Below are positions 1 to 11,200 of a DNA stretch of 64,000 bases, piece after piece. The position numbers and the translations under genes are program-made. This DNA comes from Rhodoferax sp. (GTDB lineage: Bacteria > Pseudomonadota > Gammaproteobacteria > Burkholderiales > Burkholderiaceae_C). The notes under the pieces were generated by a model, which did not search any database, was not told the DNA's origin, and was given only the letters and a program-made list of their open reading frames with translations. Location of the stretch: NCBI GenBank assembly GCA_031291305.1, contig JARLJH010000006.1:1-64000 (forward strand), in the 5' to 3' direction. Every line of letters begins with the position of its first letter. Positions within the stretch are counted from its first letter, which is position 1.

Positions 1-141
1 GAAATGGTCATGCCTGGTGACAATGTGTCGATCACTGTCAAGCTGATTGCACCCATCGCCATGGAAGAAGGCTTGCGCTTTGCTATCCGCGAAGGTGGCA
101 AGACCGTCGGTGCTGGCGTGGTTGCCAAGATTCTTGCTTAA
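1..141 (+). CDS. tuf: Elongation factor Tu, C-terminal fragment (cut by window edge)
   Basis: This is the last 46 codons of an EF-Tu gene that starts before the window. EF-Tu carries aminoacyl-tRNA to the ribosome as a GTP-dependent ternary complex. The visible part is beta-barrel domain 3, ending in [20 protein letters not shown] before TAA. The stop lies 8 bases before the tRNA-Trp gene, so the order tuf, tRNA-Trp, secE, nusG matches the copy usually called tufB in proteobacteria. Only the 3' end is visible, so nothing can be said of its promoter. Confidence 0.97.
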   Translation, partial: EMVMPGDNVSITVKLIAPIAMEEGLRFAIREGGKTVGAGVVAKILA

Positions 142-149
142 TTGGAAGT

Positions 150-225
150 AGGGGCATAGCTCAATTGGCAGAGCGTCGGTCTCCAAAACCGAAGGTTGTA
201 GGTTCGATTCCTACTGCCCCTGCCA
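150..225 (+). tRNA. tRNA-Trp (anticodon CCA)
   Basis: A 76-base cloverleaf. The acceptor stem AGGGGCA (150-156) pairs fully with TGCCCCT (215-221), followed by discriminator G and an encoded CCA. The anticodon loop reads CTCCAAA, giving CCA for tryptophan. The T-arm has the standard GTTCGATTC. It sits between tuf and secE and is probably processed from the same transcript. Confidence 0.97.
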
Positions 226-336
226 CCTGATTCAGCCAAGAGGTGGCTCAAAAAGCCCGCTGTGAAAACGGCGGGCTTATGCGTCTGTAAGGCGCAAAAC
301 AAACCGGTTAGTAAACAAGCGCGACAACAACTGACA

Positions 337-720
337 ATGGCTAATCCACAAGTTCAAACCGTCAACACTACTTCAGACAAGGTCAAACTGGCTGGTTCTG
401 CTGTCATCGTGATCCTGGCGTTGGTTGCTTACTACGTCCTGGGCAAACAGGGTCCCCTGTTTCAGTGGCTAGGACTGCTGGTTGGATTAGCGATTGCTGT
501 GGTCATTTTCCTGACCTCAGAGTCAGGTAAATCGCTGGTAGCCTTTGGACAAGATTCAGTTCGAGAAATGAAAAAAGTCGTTTGGCCAGCGCGTAGCGAA
601 GCCACTCAGATGACGTTGTATGTTTTTGGATTTGTTTTTGTCATGGCCTTGTTCTTGTGGTTGACTGACAAGACCCTTGAGTGGTTTTTTTACGACCTGA
701 TCCTTGGATGGAAGAAATAA
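337..720 (+). CDS. secE: Preprotein translocase subunit SecE
   Basis: SecE clamps the SecY channel in the inner membrane. The protein is 127 residues, the same as the three-helix form in E. coli. Two hydrophobic segments lie near residues 17-37 and 41-62 and a third near 93-112, with the conserved cytosolic motif [12 protein letters not shown] just before the third. The frame is open from 262, but the ATG at 337 (MANPQVQ) gives the normal length and family start, so the extra 25 codons were excluded. Its TAA shares one base with the nusG ATG, so the two are translationally coupled. Confidence 0.95.
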   Translation: MANPQVQTVNTTSDKVKLAGSAVIVILALVAYYVLGKQGPLFQWLGLLVGLAIAVVIFLTSESGKSLVAFGQDSVREMKKVVWPARSEATQMTLYVFGFVFVMALFLWLTDKTLEWFFYDLILGWKK

Positions 721-1328
721 TGAACGATGTTGTAGCAGATTCCAATCCGGGTGCGCCTACAGCGGCACAAACCCTTGCTACGGCACCCACCAATCCGGAT
801 TTGCGTTGGTATGTCGTGCACGCCTATTCCGGCATGGAAAAAGCCGTCGAACGCAACATTCTTGAGCGCATTAATCGTGCGGGCATGCAGTCCAAATTCG
901 GGCGCATTCTGGTCCCCATGGAAGAAGTGGTGGAAATCAAGAATGGTCAAAAGAAGACCACTGAGCGCAAATTCTTTCCCGGTTATGTGCTGGTCGAGAT
1001 GGTCATGGATGACGACACCTGGCATCTGGTCAAACACACCAACAAGGTGACAGGCTTTGTGGGCGGCGGCAAAACACGCCCATCGCCTATCTCTGAAGCC
1101 GAGGTATTGAAGATTGTCAACCAGATGCAAGAGGGCACCGACAAGCCACGTCATAAGGTGGAGTTCGTGGTCGGCGAGTTTGTGCGCGTCAAAGAGGGCC
1201 CCTTCGCCGACTTTAATGGCTCGGTGGAAGAAGTCAATTACGACAAAAGCAAGGTGCGTGTGGCAGTTACCATTTTTGGGCGATCCACACCTGTTGAGCT
1301 TGAGTTTTCACAGGTCGAGAAAACCTGA
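720..1328 (+). CDS. nusG: Transcription termination/antitermination factor NusG
   Basis: NusG binds RNA polymerase and couples it to Rho or to ribosomal S10. The protein is 202 residues. The NGN domain begins [18 protein letters not shown] near residue 28, and the C-terminal KOW domain carries [16 protein letters not shown] near 160. The start is the ATG overlapping the secE stop (TAATG), which removes 13 codons of open frame that lie inside secE. An intrinsic terminator follows at 1381, so secE-nusG can form a transcript separate from the ribosomal protein genes. Confidence 0.96.
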   Translation: MNDVVADSNPGAPTAAQTLATAPTNPDLRWYVVHAYSGMEKAVERNILERINRAGMQSKFGRILVPMEEVVEIKNGQKKTTERKFFPGYVLVEMVMDDDTWHLVKHTNKVTGFVGGGKTRPSPISEAEVLKIVNQMQEGTDKPRHKVEFVVGEFVRVKEGPFADFNGSVEEVNYDKSKVRVAVTIFGRSTPVELEFSQVEKT

Positions 1329-1380
1329 TCAGATTAACTGCAGGGAGAGCGAAGCAAGCCAACTCTCACCGCACCCTATT

Positions 1381-1415
1381 CGTTCGCACTTTCCGACTCG
1401 GTGCGAATGTTTTTA
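1381..1415 (+). terminator. Intrinsic terminator between nusG and rplK
   Basis: CGTTCGCAC (1381-1389) pairs with GTGCGAATG (1401-1409) with one G-T pair and an 11-base loop, followed directly by TTTTT (1410-1414). A second perfect palindrome, ACCGGGGAGCCCCGGT, lies at 1430-1445 without a T tract. Together they could end the nusG transcript or attenuate read-through into rplK. Confidence 0.7.
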
Positions 1416-1490
1416 AACGAGTCGTTCATACCGGGGAGCCCCGGTTTGCAGAAAGCAAACTGAGGCGTTTGTACCCGACAGGAGTAAAGC

Positions 1491-1922
1491 ATGGCGAAAA
1501 AAATCGTCGGTTTTGTCAAACTGCAAGTACCAGCAGGCAAAGCCAATCCATCCCCACCCATCGGCCCTGCATTGGGTCAACGTGGCTTGAACATCATGGA
1601 GTTTTGCAAGGCGTTCAACGCGCAAACCCAAGGTATCGAGCCTGGACTGCCATTGCCAGTGGTGATCACCGCTTTCGCGGACAAGAGTTTCACCTTTGTC
1701 ATCAAGTCCCCGCCGTCATCCATCCTGATCAAGAAAGCGGTCAAGATTGACAAGGGTTCAGCCAACCCTCTCAAGACCAAGGTCGGCAAGATCACTCGCG
1801 CTCAGCTCGAAGAAATTGCCAAGACAAAAATGAAGGATCTGACAGCGGCAGACATGGATGCAGCTGTTCGGACGATCGCAGGCTCAGCTCGCTCGATGGG
1901 CGTGAATGTGGAGGGTGTCTAA
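1491..1922 (+). CDS. rplK: 50S ribosomal protein L11
   Basis: L11 forms the GTPase-associated centre with 23S rRNA. The protein has 143 residues, the normal length. The proline-rich N-terminal domain includes [19 protein letters not shown], and the C-terminal RNA-binding domain includes GSARSMGV. The start ATG follows GACAGGAGTAAAGC, a good ribosome-binding site. The stop codon abuts the rplA ATG, so L11 and L1 are made as a coupled pair; in many bacteria L1 represses this mRNA. Confidence 0.97.
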   Translation: MAKKIVGFVKLQVPAGKANPSPPIGPALGQRGLNIMEFCKAFNAQTQGIEPGLPLPVVITAFADKSFTFVIKSPPSSILIKKAVKIDKGSANPLKTKVGKITRAQLEEIAKTKMKDLTAADMDAAVRTIAGSARSMGVNVEGV

Positions 1923-2618
1923 ATGTCCCGCTTGACCAAAAAACAAAAGGCATTCCAGGGCAAAGTTGACAGTAGCAAACTTTACGCTCTGGGTGACGCT
2001 CTCGGCTTGGTGAAAGAGTGTGCCAACGCCAAGTTCGACGAATCCATCGACGTAGCAGTGCAGCTCGGCATTGATGCCAAAAAGTCTGACCAAGTGGTGC
2101 GTGGTGCAGTTGTGCTGCCAAATGGCACGGGTAAGACCAAACGTGTGGCTGTGTTCGCACAAGGTGCCAAGGCTGAAGAGGCTAAGGCTGCTGGTGCTGA
2201 TATTGTCGGCATGGATGACTTGGCCGCCATGGTCAAGTCAGGCGATATGCCCTTTGACGTCGTGATTGCTGCGCCGGACGCCATGCGCATTGTGGGTACT
2301 CTGGGTCAAATTCTGGGCCCTCGCGGTCTCATGCCCAACCCCAAAGTTGGTACGGTTACGCCTGATGTGGCGACGGCTGTTCGCAACGCCAAGGCTGGCC
2401 AAGTACAGTTCCGTGTTGACAAAGCAGGTATCGTTCATTCGACCATCGGTCGTCGTTCTTTTGACAACGACAAGCTGCAGGGCAACTTGGCTGCATTGGT
2501 GGATGCTTTGGCCAAGGCCAAGCCCGCGACCAGCAAAGGTTTGTATTTGCGCAAAGTTGCGGTATCTAGCACGATGGGCGTTGGCGTTCGCGTCGACCTG
2601 CAAACCATCGCAGCGTGA
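1923..2618 (+). CDS. rplA: 50S ribosomal protein L1
   Basis: L1 forms the mobile L1 stalk that handles deacylated tRNA at the E site, and in studied bacteria it represses the L11-L1 mRNA. The protein is 231 residues with typical motifs [14 protein letters not shown] near 78 and the signature [15 protein letters not shown] near 133. The ATG lies immediately after the rplK stop. It is followed by a 258-base gap that looks like the L10 leader rather than a gene. Confidence 0.97.
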   Translation: MSRLTKKQKAFQGKVDSSKLYALGDALGLVKECANAKFDESIDVAVQLGIDAKKSDQVVRGAVVLPNGTGKTKRVAVFAQGAKAEEAKAAGADIVGMDDLAAMVKSGDMPFDVVIAAPDAMRIVGTLGQILGPRGLMPNPKVGTVTPDVATAVRNAKAGQVQFRVDKAGIVHSTIGRRSFDNDKLQGNLAALVDALAKAKPATSKGLYLRKVAVSSTMGVGVRVDLQTIAA

Positions 2619-2876
2619 TGCAAAAAATTGGGTGCTCTGTAAAGAGTACCTGACGTGGTGGGTTGCCGGTGCTGTAAGGTGTCGGCAGGCCATCCAAGAC
2701 CGTTGGTGTGCATGTGCTGCGTTGCAGAGCTTGTACTTAATAGATAAACGCCAACGCAGATGGCGGCCCCGCTGCAAAGAAATTGAAGGATTTCTTGACA
2801 GTTGGTCGCTGAATATGGCGTGTCTGAAGGTGGTGAATTAACCGCCACCAAAGGGCACATTTAGAAGGAGTTGACC
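2619..2876 (+). promoter_or_regulatory. Leader region before rplJ (putative L10-binding leader)
   Basis: This 258-base stretch between rplA and rplJ has no convincing ORF. It holds several short inverted segments, including AGGTGG/CCACC around 2828-2849 just before the Shine-Dalgarno AGAAGGAG (2863-2870). In many bacteria the mRNA upstream of rplJ binds the L10-L12 complex to repress translation. The position and length fit that role, but no kink-turn was proved by hand, so the function is inferred from context. Confidence 0.5.
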
Positions 2877-3398
2877 TTGAGTCTAAATCGCAGTGAGAAA
2901 GAAGCGGTCATCAGTGATGTGACTGACCTCGCCGCTAAAGCTCAAACGCTCGTGATGGCGGAATACCGGGGTATCACGGTTGCCGACATGACCAAATTGC
3001 GCTCTACCGCGCGCAGCAATGGTGTGAGCCTGAGTGTGTTGAAAAACACCTTGGCTCGCCGTGCTGTCGCAGGCAGCGGCTTTGAGGTTGTGTCTGCCCA
3101 GATGACCGGCCCGTTGATCTATGGCTTTTCTGAAGATGCAGTGGCTGCCGCGAAAGTGGTGGCCGAATTCGCAAAGACCAACGCCAAGTTGGTTATTCGC
3201 GGCGGTGCATACGGCGGTAAAGCCCTAGATGTCGAGGGCGTAAAGCAATTGGCTAGCATTCCCCCAAAGGAAGTGCTTTTGGCCCAATTGTTGGGCTTGA
3301 TGCAATCCCCCATTTCGCGCACAGCGCGCGTATTGGCAGCATTGGCAGAGCAACGAGGTGGTGCTGCAGAAGCTCCCGCAGAAGTAGTTGCAGCCTGA
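2877..3398 (+). CDS. rplJ: 50S ribosomal protein L10
   Basis: L10 is the base of the ribosomal stalk and carries L7/L12 dimers. The protein is 173 residues. It starts [12 protein letters not shown] and has the core [18 protein letters not shown] and the C-terminal helix region [14 protein letters not shown] that holds L12. The start chosen is TTG at 2877. The in-frame TTG at 2871 touches the Shine-Dalgarno AGGAG directly and leaves no spacing, whereas 2877 leaves six bases. The non-ATG start may help keep expression under leader control. Confidence 0.94.
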   Translation: MSLNRSEKEAVISDVTDLAAKAQTLVMAEYRGITVADMTKLRSTARSNGVSLSVLKNTLARRAVAGSGFEVVSAQMTGPLIYGFSEDAVAAAKVVAEFAKTNAKLVIRGGAYGGKALDVEGVKQLASIPPKEVLLAQLLGLMQSPISRTARVLAALAEQRGGAAEAPAEVVAA

Positions 3399-3440
3399 CC
3401 GCTCGCAGCAAGAAATATTCAATATTGTTAGGAAATCAAA

Positions 3441-3815
3441 ATGGCATTCGATAAAGACGCATTTTTGACCGCGCTGGACAGCATGACGGTCATGGAACTC
3501 AACGACCTGGTGAAAGCTATCGAAGAGAAATTTGGCGTGAGCGCCGCAGCGATGTCGGCTCCTGCTGCTGGTGGCGGTGCTGCTGCTCCTGCTGCTGAAG
3601 AAAAGACCGAATTCAATGTCGTTCTGCTTGAAGCTGGTGCCCAAAAAGTGTCAGTCATCAAGGCTGTGCGCGAAATCACCGGACTGGGCCTCAAGGAAGC
3701 CAAGGACCTGGTTGACGGCGCACCGAAGAACGTCAAGGAAGGCGTTGCCAAGGCTGATGCTGATGCAGCCCTGAAGAAGCTAATTGAAGCTGGTGCCAAG
3801 GCTGAACTCAAGTAA
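3441..3815 (+). CDS. rplL: 50S ribosomal protein L7/L12
   Basis: This is the multicopy stalk protein that recruits translation GTPases. It has 124 residues: an N-terminal dimerisation helix (residues 1-33), an Ala/Gly/Pro hinge (about 34-53) and a globular C-terminal domain with [20 protein letters not shown] near residue 71. The start ATG follows TTAGGAAATCAA. An inverted repeat just downstream probably adjusts the ratio of stalk protein to RNA polymerase. Confidence 0.97.
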   Translation: MAFDKDAFLTALDSMTVMELNDLVKAIEEKFGVSAAAMSAPAAGGGAAAPAAEEKTEFNVVLLEAGAQKVSVIKAVREITGLGLKEAKDLVDGAPKNVKEGVAKADADAALKKLIEAGAKAELK

Positions 3816-3826
3816 TTGAGGTTAGT

Positions 3827-3863
3827 CAAAGGGCTGGAGTGCTGTCAAGGCCTCCAGCCTTTG
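3827..3863 (+). terminator. Attenuator-like hairpin between rplL and rpoB
   Basis: AAAGGGCTGGAG (3828-3839) pairs with CTCCAGCCTTT (3852-3862), with one bulged G and a loop of about 12 bases. No strong T tract follows. The position matches the partial terminator or RNA-processing hairpin known between rplL and rpoB in enterobacteria. The remaining bases up to 4096 hold no gene and serve as the rpoB 5' region. Confidence 0.5.
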
Positions 3864-4096
3864 GTATTTCTATAGAGCACACCGAAAAGCTGCCTCTTAC
3901 GGCGTTTCCGCTTGACCAGCACGGTCACCCAAAGAGCCAAAAGACGTTTTTCAGTGTCTTCTCACCCCGACAGAAGAAGATGCCTTGGTTCGGGTTGCAT
4001 GCAATGTGCAACTGTCCGCCATAGATTGGTAGCGGCCAATCGCCAAGAAAAAAGTCGCCCAGGACCCATCAGGTTCCTCAGTTGCCCGGAGATTTC

Positions 4097-7000
4097 ATGG
4101 CTTACTCATACACCGAACGCAAACGAATCCGTAAGAATTTTGGTAATCGCGACAGCGTGCTCGAAATTCCTTACCTGTTGCAGATGCAAAAAGACGCCTA
4201 CACAGCGTTTCTCCAATCAGATGTAGCGCCCAAAAAGCGTTCGACCGAAGGCCTGCAGGCCGCGTTCAGTGCCGCCTTCCCGATCGTTTCTCACAACGGT
4301 TTTGTCGAGATGAAGTATCTCGAATACAACCTGGCCAAGCCTGCGTTCGATGTGCGTGAATGCCAAACCCGTGGTCTGACCTATGCCTCCGCGGTGCGCG
4401 CCAAGGTGCAGTTGATTATTTATGACCGCGAGTCTTCCACAACCCAAAACAAGGTCGTCAAAGAGGTCAAGGAGCAAGAGGTTTACATGGGCGAAGTGCC
4501 CTTGATGACCGATAAAGGCTCGTTTGTCATCAACGGCACCGAACGCGTCATCGTGTCGCAGCTGCACCGCTCTCCCGGCGTGTTTTTTGAACATGACAAG
4601 GGAAAGACGCACAGTTCCGGTAAATTGCTTTTCTCTGCACGAATCATCCCCTACCGTGGCTCCTGGTTGGACTTCGAGTTTGACCCGAAAGACATTTTGT
4701 ATTTCCGAGTAGACCGTCGGCGCAAAATGCCCGTCACGATTCTGCTCAAGGCGATTGGCCTGAACCACGAATCCATCCTGGCCAACTTTTTTGTCAATGA
4801 CAACTTCCGCCTGATGGACAGTGGCGCGCAAATGGAGTTTGTGGCTGAGCGTCTGCGCGGTGAAATTGCCCGATTTGACATCACCGACAAGAGCGGTAAG
4901 GTTGTTGTGGCGAAAGACAAGCGCATCACTGCCCGCCATACCCGCGAGATGGAGCAATCTGACACGACACACGTATCAGTTCCTGAAGACTTCCTCATTG
5001 GTCGCGTGGTTGCACGCAACGTCGTGGACGGCGAAACTGGCGAAATTTTGGCAAAAGCCAATGAAGAACTGACTGAAGCCTTGCTCAAGAAGCTGCGTAC
5101 CTCTGGCGTACAAGATCTGGCTTGCATCTACACCAACGAATTGGATCAAGGCGCGTACATCTCGCAAACCTTGCGTACCGATGAGACGGTTGACGAATTT
5201 GCCGCACGTGTTGCCATCTATCGCATGATGCGCCCCGGGGAGCCACCTACGGAGGACGCTGTTCAAGCGCTGTTCCAGCGTTTGTTCTACAACCCCGACA
5301 CCTACGACCTATCTCGCGTTGGTCGCATGAAGTTCAACGCCAAAATGGGCCGTCCGGAGTCCACGGGTCCCATGGTGCTCACCAATGAAGACATTTTGGC
5401 CGTGGTCAAAATTCTGGTGGACCTGCGCAATGGCCATGGCGAAGTCGATGACATTGATCACTTGGGTAACCGCCGCGTGCGTTGCGTCGGCGAGCTGGCC
5501 GAAAACCAGTACCGCATGGGCCTGGCCCGCATCGAGAAGGCGGTCAAGGAACGTTTGGGTCAAGCTGAACAAGAGCCTTTGATGCCCCATGACCTGATCA
5601 ACAGCAAGCCAATTTCTGCTGCGCTCAAGGAGTTTTTTGGTGCGTCACAGCTGTCGCAATTCATGGACCAGACCAACCCGCTCTCGGAAATCACCCACAA
5701 GCGCCGTGTATCTGCCCTTGGCCCAGGTGGTTTGACACGTGAGCGTGCTGGCTTTGAAGTGCGTGACGTGCACGTGACCCATTACGGTCGCGTCTGCCCG
5801 ATTGAAACGCCAGAAGGTCCAAACATTGGCCTCATCAATTCACTGGCGTTGTATGCCCGCCTGAACGAGTATGGCTTTATCGAAACGCCATATCGCCGCG
5901 TCGTAGACGGCAAGGTCACCATGGACATTGACTACCTGTCTGCGATCGAAGAAGGTAAGTACGTCATTGCTCAGGCCAACGCCGCACTCGATAAGGAAGG
6001 CCGCCTGTCCGGTGACCTGATCTCCGCACGTGAAGCTGGTGAGTCCATCTTGGTGGGCGCAGAACGTGTGCAGTACATGGACGTGTCGCCCGCACAGATC
6101 GTCTCGGTGGCTGCCTCCTTGGTACCTTTCCTAGAGCATGATGATGCCAACCGCGCATTGATGGGCGCGAATATGTCTCGCCAGGCCGTACCCGTGCTGC
6201 GTCCAGAAAAGCCTATGGTTGGTACTGGCATTGAACGCGTTGCAGCCGTTGACTCTGGAACTGTGGTCACCGCGACCCGTGGTGGCGTGGTGGACTACGT
6301 CGATGCAACCCGCGTCGTGGTTCGCGTCAACGATGCTGAAGCACAAGCCGGTGAAGTGGGCGTGGACATCTACAACCTCATCAAATACCAGCGTTCCAAT
6401 CAAAACACCAACATCCATCAGCGCCCAATCGTCAAAAAGGGTGACAAGCTAGAAAAGGGCGATGTGATTGCCGACGGCGCTTCGACTGATCTGGGCGAGT
6501 TGGCTCTGGGCCAGAACATGCTGATCGGCTTCATGACCTGGAACGGTTACAACTTCGAAGACTCGATTTTGATCAGCGAGCGCGTGGTGGCTGAAGACCG
6601 CTACACCTCGATTCATATCGAAGAACTGGTGGTAATGGCACGCGACACCAAGCTGGGTGCAGAGGAAATTACCCGTGATATCCCCAACTTGAGTGAACAA
6701 CAACTCAACCGACTGGACGAATCCGGCATCATTTACGTCGGCGCTGAAGTGCAGCCAGGGGACGTGCTGGTCGGCAAGGTGACGCCAAAAGGTGAAACCA
6801 CTCTGACGCCAGAAGAAAAACTGCTGCGTGCCATCTTTGGCGAAAAGGCCAGCGACGTGAAAGACACATCTTTGCGTGTTGACCAGGGTTCACAGGGCAC
6901 CGTGATCGACGTGCAGGTCTTCACTCGTGAAGGTATTGTGCGCGACCGCCGGGCCCAGCAGATCATTGACGACGAACTGAAGCGTTTCCGTCTCGATTTG

Positions 7001-8209
7001 AACGACCAGCTGCGCATTGTTGAAAATGACGCGTTTGACCGTATCGAAAAGCTTCTGATTGGCAAGGTCGCCAACGGGGGACCGCAAAAACTGGCCAAAG
7101 GCACCAAGATCGACAAGGCCTATCTGGCATCAGTGGATCGGTATCACTGGTTTGACATTCGCCCCGCAGAAGACGATGTGTCCGTGCAATTGGAAAGCAT
7201 CAAGAATTCCAATGAGCAGACACGCCACAGTTTCGACCTAGCTTTTGAAGAGAAGCGCAAGAAACTGACCCAAGGCGACGACTTGCCCGCAGGCGTGCTG
7301 AAGATGGTCAAGGTGTACGTGGCGGTCAAACGCCATCTGCAACCCGGCGACAAAATGGCCGGACGTCACGGTAACAAAGGTGTGGTTTCCAAAATCGTGC
7401 CGGTGGAAGACATGCCGCATATGGCAGACGGCACGCCGTGCGACATCGTGTTGAACCCACTGGGCGTGCCTTCACGGATGAACGTCGGCCAAGTGCTGGA
7501 AGTTCACCTGGGCTGGGCGGGCAAAGGCATTGGTCAGCGCATCGGTGACATGCTGCAATCGGAGTCGCGCGTGGCTGAGTTGCGTACATTCCTGGAAGAA
7601 ATTTACAACACCACTGGTCGCAAGGAAGACCTGAGCCAGCTCAACGATGCTCAGTTGCTGGAGATGGCACAGAATCTGACCACCGGCATGCCTTTCGCGA
7701 CACCCGTGTTCGATGGTGCCACCGAGGACGAAATCCGCGCCATGCTGAAGCTGGCATTCCCGGATGACCTCGCCAAGCTCAAGGGTTTGACCGAGACCCG
7801 TACTCAAGCCTATCTGTACGATGGCCGCACCGGTGACCGCTTTGAGCGGCCTACGACCATTGGATACATGCACTACCTGAAACTGCACCACTTGGTAGAT
7901 GACAAGATGCACGCCCGCTCAACCGGTCCGTACAGCTTGGTCACGCAGCAACCCCTGGGTGGTAAAGCCCAGTTCGGTGGTCAGCGTTTTGGTGAAATGG
8001 AAGTTTGGGCACTGGAAGCTTACGGTGCAGCCTACACGCTGCAGGAAATGCTGACTGTCAAGTCTGACGACGTGCAAGGTCGTACCAAGGTTTACGAGTC
8101 CATTGTCAAGGGTGAGCATTCCATTGAGGCAGGCATGCCCGAATCGTTCAATGTGCTGGTCAAGGAAATCCGTTCCTTGGGTCTGGACATCGAACTCGAA
8201 CGCTCTTGA
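4097..8209 (+). CDS. rpoB: DNA-directed RNA polymerase subunit beta
   Basis: This is the catalytic beta subunit of RNA polymerase, 1370 residues, close to the proteobacterial norm. It starts [16 protein letters not shown]. The ATG at 4097 was chosen because GGAG lies six bases upstream and it is the family start; a TTG five codons earlier is less likely. The rifampicin pocket near residue 515 reads [20 protein letters not shown], which looks wild type. The C-terminal part includes [16 protein letters not shown] and ends [10 protein letters not shown]. It lies 32 bases before rpoC, in the same operon. Confidence 0.98.
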   Translation: MAYSYTERKRIRKNFGNRDSVLEIPYLLQMQKDAYTAFLQSDVAPKKRSTEGLQAAFSAAFPIVSHNGFVEMKYLEYNLAKPAFDVRECQTRGLTYASAVRAKVQLIIYDRESSTTQNKVVKEVKEQEVYMGEVPLMTDKGSFVINGTERVIVSQLHRSPGVFFEHDKGKTHSSGKLLFSARIIPYRGSWLDFEFDPKDILYFRVDRRRKMPVTILLKAIGLNHESILANFFVNDNFRLMDSGAQMEFVAERLRGEIARFDITDKSGKVVVAKDKRITARHTREMEQSDTTHVSVPEDFLIGRVVARNVVDGETGEILAKANEELTEALLKKLRTSGVQDLACIYTNELDQGAYISQTLRTDETVDEFAARVAIYRMMRPGEPPTEDAVQALFQRLFYNPDTYDLSRVGRMKFNAKMGRPESTGPMVLTNEDILAVVKILVDLRNGHGEVDDIDHLGNRRVRCVGELAENQYRMGLARIEKAVKERLGQAEQEPLMPHDLINSKPISAALKEFFGASQLSQFMDQTNPLSEITHKRRVSALGPGGLTRERAGFEVRDVHVTHYGRVCPIETPEGPNIGLINSLALYARLNEYGFIETPYRRVVDGKVTMDIDYLSAIEEGKYVIAQANAALDKEGRLSGDLISAREAGESILVGAERVQYMDVSPAQIVSVAASLVPFLEHDDANRALMGANMSRQAVPVLRPEKPMVGTGIERVAAVDSGTVVTATRGGVVDYVDATRVVVRVNDAEAQAGEVGVDIYNLIKYQRSNQNTNIHQRPIVKKGDKLEKGDVIADGASTDLGELALGQNMLIGFMTWNGYNFEDSILISERVVAEDRYTSIHIEELVVMARDTKLGAEEITRDIPNLSEQQLNRLDESGIIYVGAEVQPGDVLVGKVTPKGETTLTPEEKLLRAIFGEKASDVKDTSLRVDQGSQGTVIDVQVFTREGIVRDRRAQQIIDDELKRFRLDLNDQLRIVENDAFDRIEKLLIGKVANGGPQKLAKGTKIDKAYLASVDRYHWFDIRPAEDDVSVQLESIKNSNEQTRHSFDLAFEEKRKKLTQGDDLPAGVLKMVKVYVAVKRHLQPGDKMAGRHGNKGVVSKIVPVEDMPHMADGTPCDIVLNPLGVPSRMNVGQVLEVHLGWAGKGIGQRIGDMLQSESRVAELRTFLEEIYNTTGRKEDLSQLNDAQLLEMAQNLTTGMPFATPVFDGATEDEIRAMLKLAFPDDLAKLKGLTETRTQAYLYDGRTGDRFERPTTIGYMHYLKLHHLVDDKMHARSTGPYSLVTQQPLGGKAQFGGQRFGEMEVWALEAYGAAYTLQEMLTVKSDDVQGRTKVYESIVKGEHSIEAGMPESFNVLVKEIRSLGLDIELERS

Positions 8210-8241
8210 TTGTTTGAACCAAATTTAAGGATTGACAACAC

Positions 8242-11200
8242 ATGAAATCATTACTCGACCTGTTCAAGCAATTCACGCCCGACGAACACTTTGATGCCAT
8301 CAAGATCGGCATGGCTTCGCCCGAAAAGATCCGTTCGTGGTCTTTCGGCGAAGTGAAAAAGCCTGAAACCATCAACTACCGTACCTTCAAGCCCGAACGT
8401 GATGGCCTGTTCTGCGCCAAGATCTTTGGTCCTATCAAAGACTACGAATGCCTGTGCGGCAAATACAAGCGCCTGAAGCACCGTGGGGTGATCTGCGAAA
8501 AGTGCGGCGTTGAAGTCACGCAGACCAAGGTTCGCCGCGAACGCATGGGGCACATCGACCTGGCCGCACCTTGCGCGCACATCTGGTTCCTCAAGTCCCT
8601 GCCCAGCCGTTTGGGTCTGGTGCTGGACATGACGTTGCGCGACATTGAGCGCGTGCTGTACTTTGAAGCTTATGTGGTGACCGACCCCGGCATGACCCCG
8701 CTGAAGAAATTCAGCATCATGTCGGAAGACGACTTCGACGCCAAGTTCAAAGAATACGGCGATGAATTCCAGGCCAAGATGGGTGCCGAGGGCGTCAAGG
8801 AACTGCTGCAAAACCTCGATATCGAGTCCGAAATCGAGAAGCTGCGCAATGACCCAAGCGGCTCCGAACTCAAGATCAAGAAGAACACCAAGCGCCTCAA
8901 GCTGCTGGAAGCCTTCAAGAAGTCTGGCATCAAGCCTGAGTGGATGGTGCTCGACGTCTTGCCGGTACTGCCACCCGACCTGCGTCCGCTGGTTCCTCTG
9001 GACGGCGGCCGTTTCGCAACCTCGGATCTGAACGACCTGTATCGCCGTGTCATCAACCGCAACAGCCGTCTGCGCCGTTTGCTGGAACTCAAAGCGCCGG
9101 AAATCATTGCTCGCAATGAGAAGCGCATGTTGCAAGAGTCGGTGGACAGCTTGCTGGACAACGGTCGTCGCGGCAAGGCCATGACCGGCGCCAACAAGCG
9201 CGCACTGAAGTCTTTGGCTGACATGATCAAAGGCAAGGGCGGTCGGTTCCGTCAGAACTTGCTGGGTAAACGCGTCGACTACTCTGGCCGTTCGGTCATT
9301 GTGGTGGGCCCCACGCTCAAATTGCATCAGTGCGGTCTACCCAAGTTGATGGCTTTGGAGTTGTTCAAGCCCTTCATCTTTGCTCGCTTGGAGGCCATGG
9401 GCATTGCCACGACCATCAAGGCTGCCAAGAAGGAAGTCGAAACCGGCACGCCAGTGGTGTGGGATATCTTGGAAGAGGTCATCAAAGAACACCCGGTCAT
9501 GCTGAACCGTGCGCCTACGCTGCACCGTTTGGGTATTCAGGCCTTTGAACCTATTCTGATCGAAGGCAAGGCGATCCAGCTACATCCACTCGTTTGCGCA
9601 GCCTTTAACGCCGACTTTGACGGTGACCAGATGGCGGTACACATCCCCCTGTCGGTCGAAGCGCAGATGGAAGCCCGCACGCTGATGCTGGCTTCCAACA
9701 ACGTGTTGTTCCCGTCCAATGGCGAGCCGTCCATCGTGCCGTCTCAAGACGTTGTGCTGGGCCTGTACTACACCACCCGTGACCGCATCAACGGCAAGGG
9801 TGAGGGCCTGATTTTCTCGGACGTGAGCGAAGTCCAGCGCGCTTTTGACGCGGGTGAGGTCGAGATGAGCGCGCGCATCAATGTGCGCCTGACCGAGTAC
9901 ACAAAGAACAAGGAAACCGGTGAACTGGTGCCATCAACCAAGCTGTGGGAAACCACCGCTGGCCGTGCCCTGCTGTCCGAAATCCTGCCCAAGGGGCTGC
10001 CATTTGAATTCATTAACAAGGCACTGAAGAAGAAAGAAATCTCACGCCTGATCAACGCCTCATTCCGCAAATGTGGCCTGAAGGAAACGGTGATTTTTGC
10101 CGACAAGTTGCTGCAATACGGCTTCCGCCTGGCAACCCGCGCAGGTATTTCGATCTCCATCGAAGACATGCTGGTGCCCACGGAAAAGCCCGGCATCATT
10201 GAGCGCGCAGAAAAAGAGGTGAAGGAAATCGCCCAGCAATACACCTCCGGTCTGGTGACCGCCGGTGAGCGCTACAACAAGGTGGTGGATATCTGGGGCA
10301 AGGCTGGCGATGAAGTCTCCAAGGTGATGATGGGTCAACTGTCCAAAGAGACTGTCATTGACCGTCATGGCAACAAGGTTCCGCAAGAGTCGTTCAACTC
10401 CATCTACATGATGGCCGACTCTGGTGCCCGCGGTTCTGCTGCACAGATTCGTCAGGTGGCAGGTATGCGCGGTTTGATGGCCAAGCCTGACGGCTCGATC
10501 ATCGAGACCCCCATTACGGCGAACTTCCGTGAAGGTCTGAACGTGCTGGAGTACTTCATCTCCACCCACGGTGCGCGTAAGGGCCTGGCCGATACCGCGC
10601 TGAAGACCGCCAACTCGGGTTATCTGACTCGTCGTCTGGTGGACGTGACGCAGGATCTGGTCGTCACCGAACAAGACTGCGGCACGCATAACGGTTACCT
10701 GATGCGGGCCATCGTCGAAGGCGGTGAAACCATTGAGTCACTGCGCGACCGCATTTTGGGTCGTACTGCTGCGGACGACATCCTGCATCCTGAAAATCGC
10801 TCGGTACTGGCACCGGCCGGCACCATGTTGGACGAAGACATGATTGAGAGCCTGGAAATTGCCGGCGTGGACGAAGTCAAGGTGCGCACCGCGCTGACCT
10901 GCGAAACACGTTTTGGCATTTGCGCGCGCTGCTATGGCCGAGACCTGGGTCGCGGTGGCCTGGTCAACGGTGGCGAAGCAGTTGGCGTGATCGCTGCACA
11001 GTCGATCGGTGAACCAGGTACGCAGCTGACCATGCGTACCTTCCACATCGGTGGTGCGGCGTCTCGTGCTGCCATTGCCTCTAGCGTGGAAGCCAAGTCC
11101 AACGGCAATATTGGCTTCAATGCCACCATGCGCTACGTGACCAACGGCAAGGGTGAACTGGTAGTGATCTCCCGCTCCGGCGAGATCATCATTCAAGATG

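Noticed and set aside
690-1154. Long minus-strand ORF opposite nusG, and similar antisense ORFs opposite rpoB, rpoC, aroG and others
   Set aside because: They mirror the codon pattern of genuine genes on the other strand and have no family features or start signals.
2266-2841. Plus-strand ORF running from rplA into the rplJ leader
   Set aside because: It is an out-of-frame shadow of rplA whose translation has no ribosomal or other protein motif; the region after 2618 is better read as a leader.
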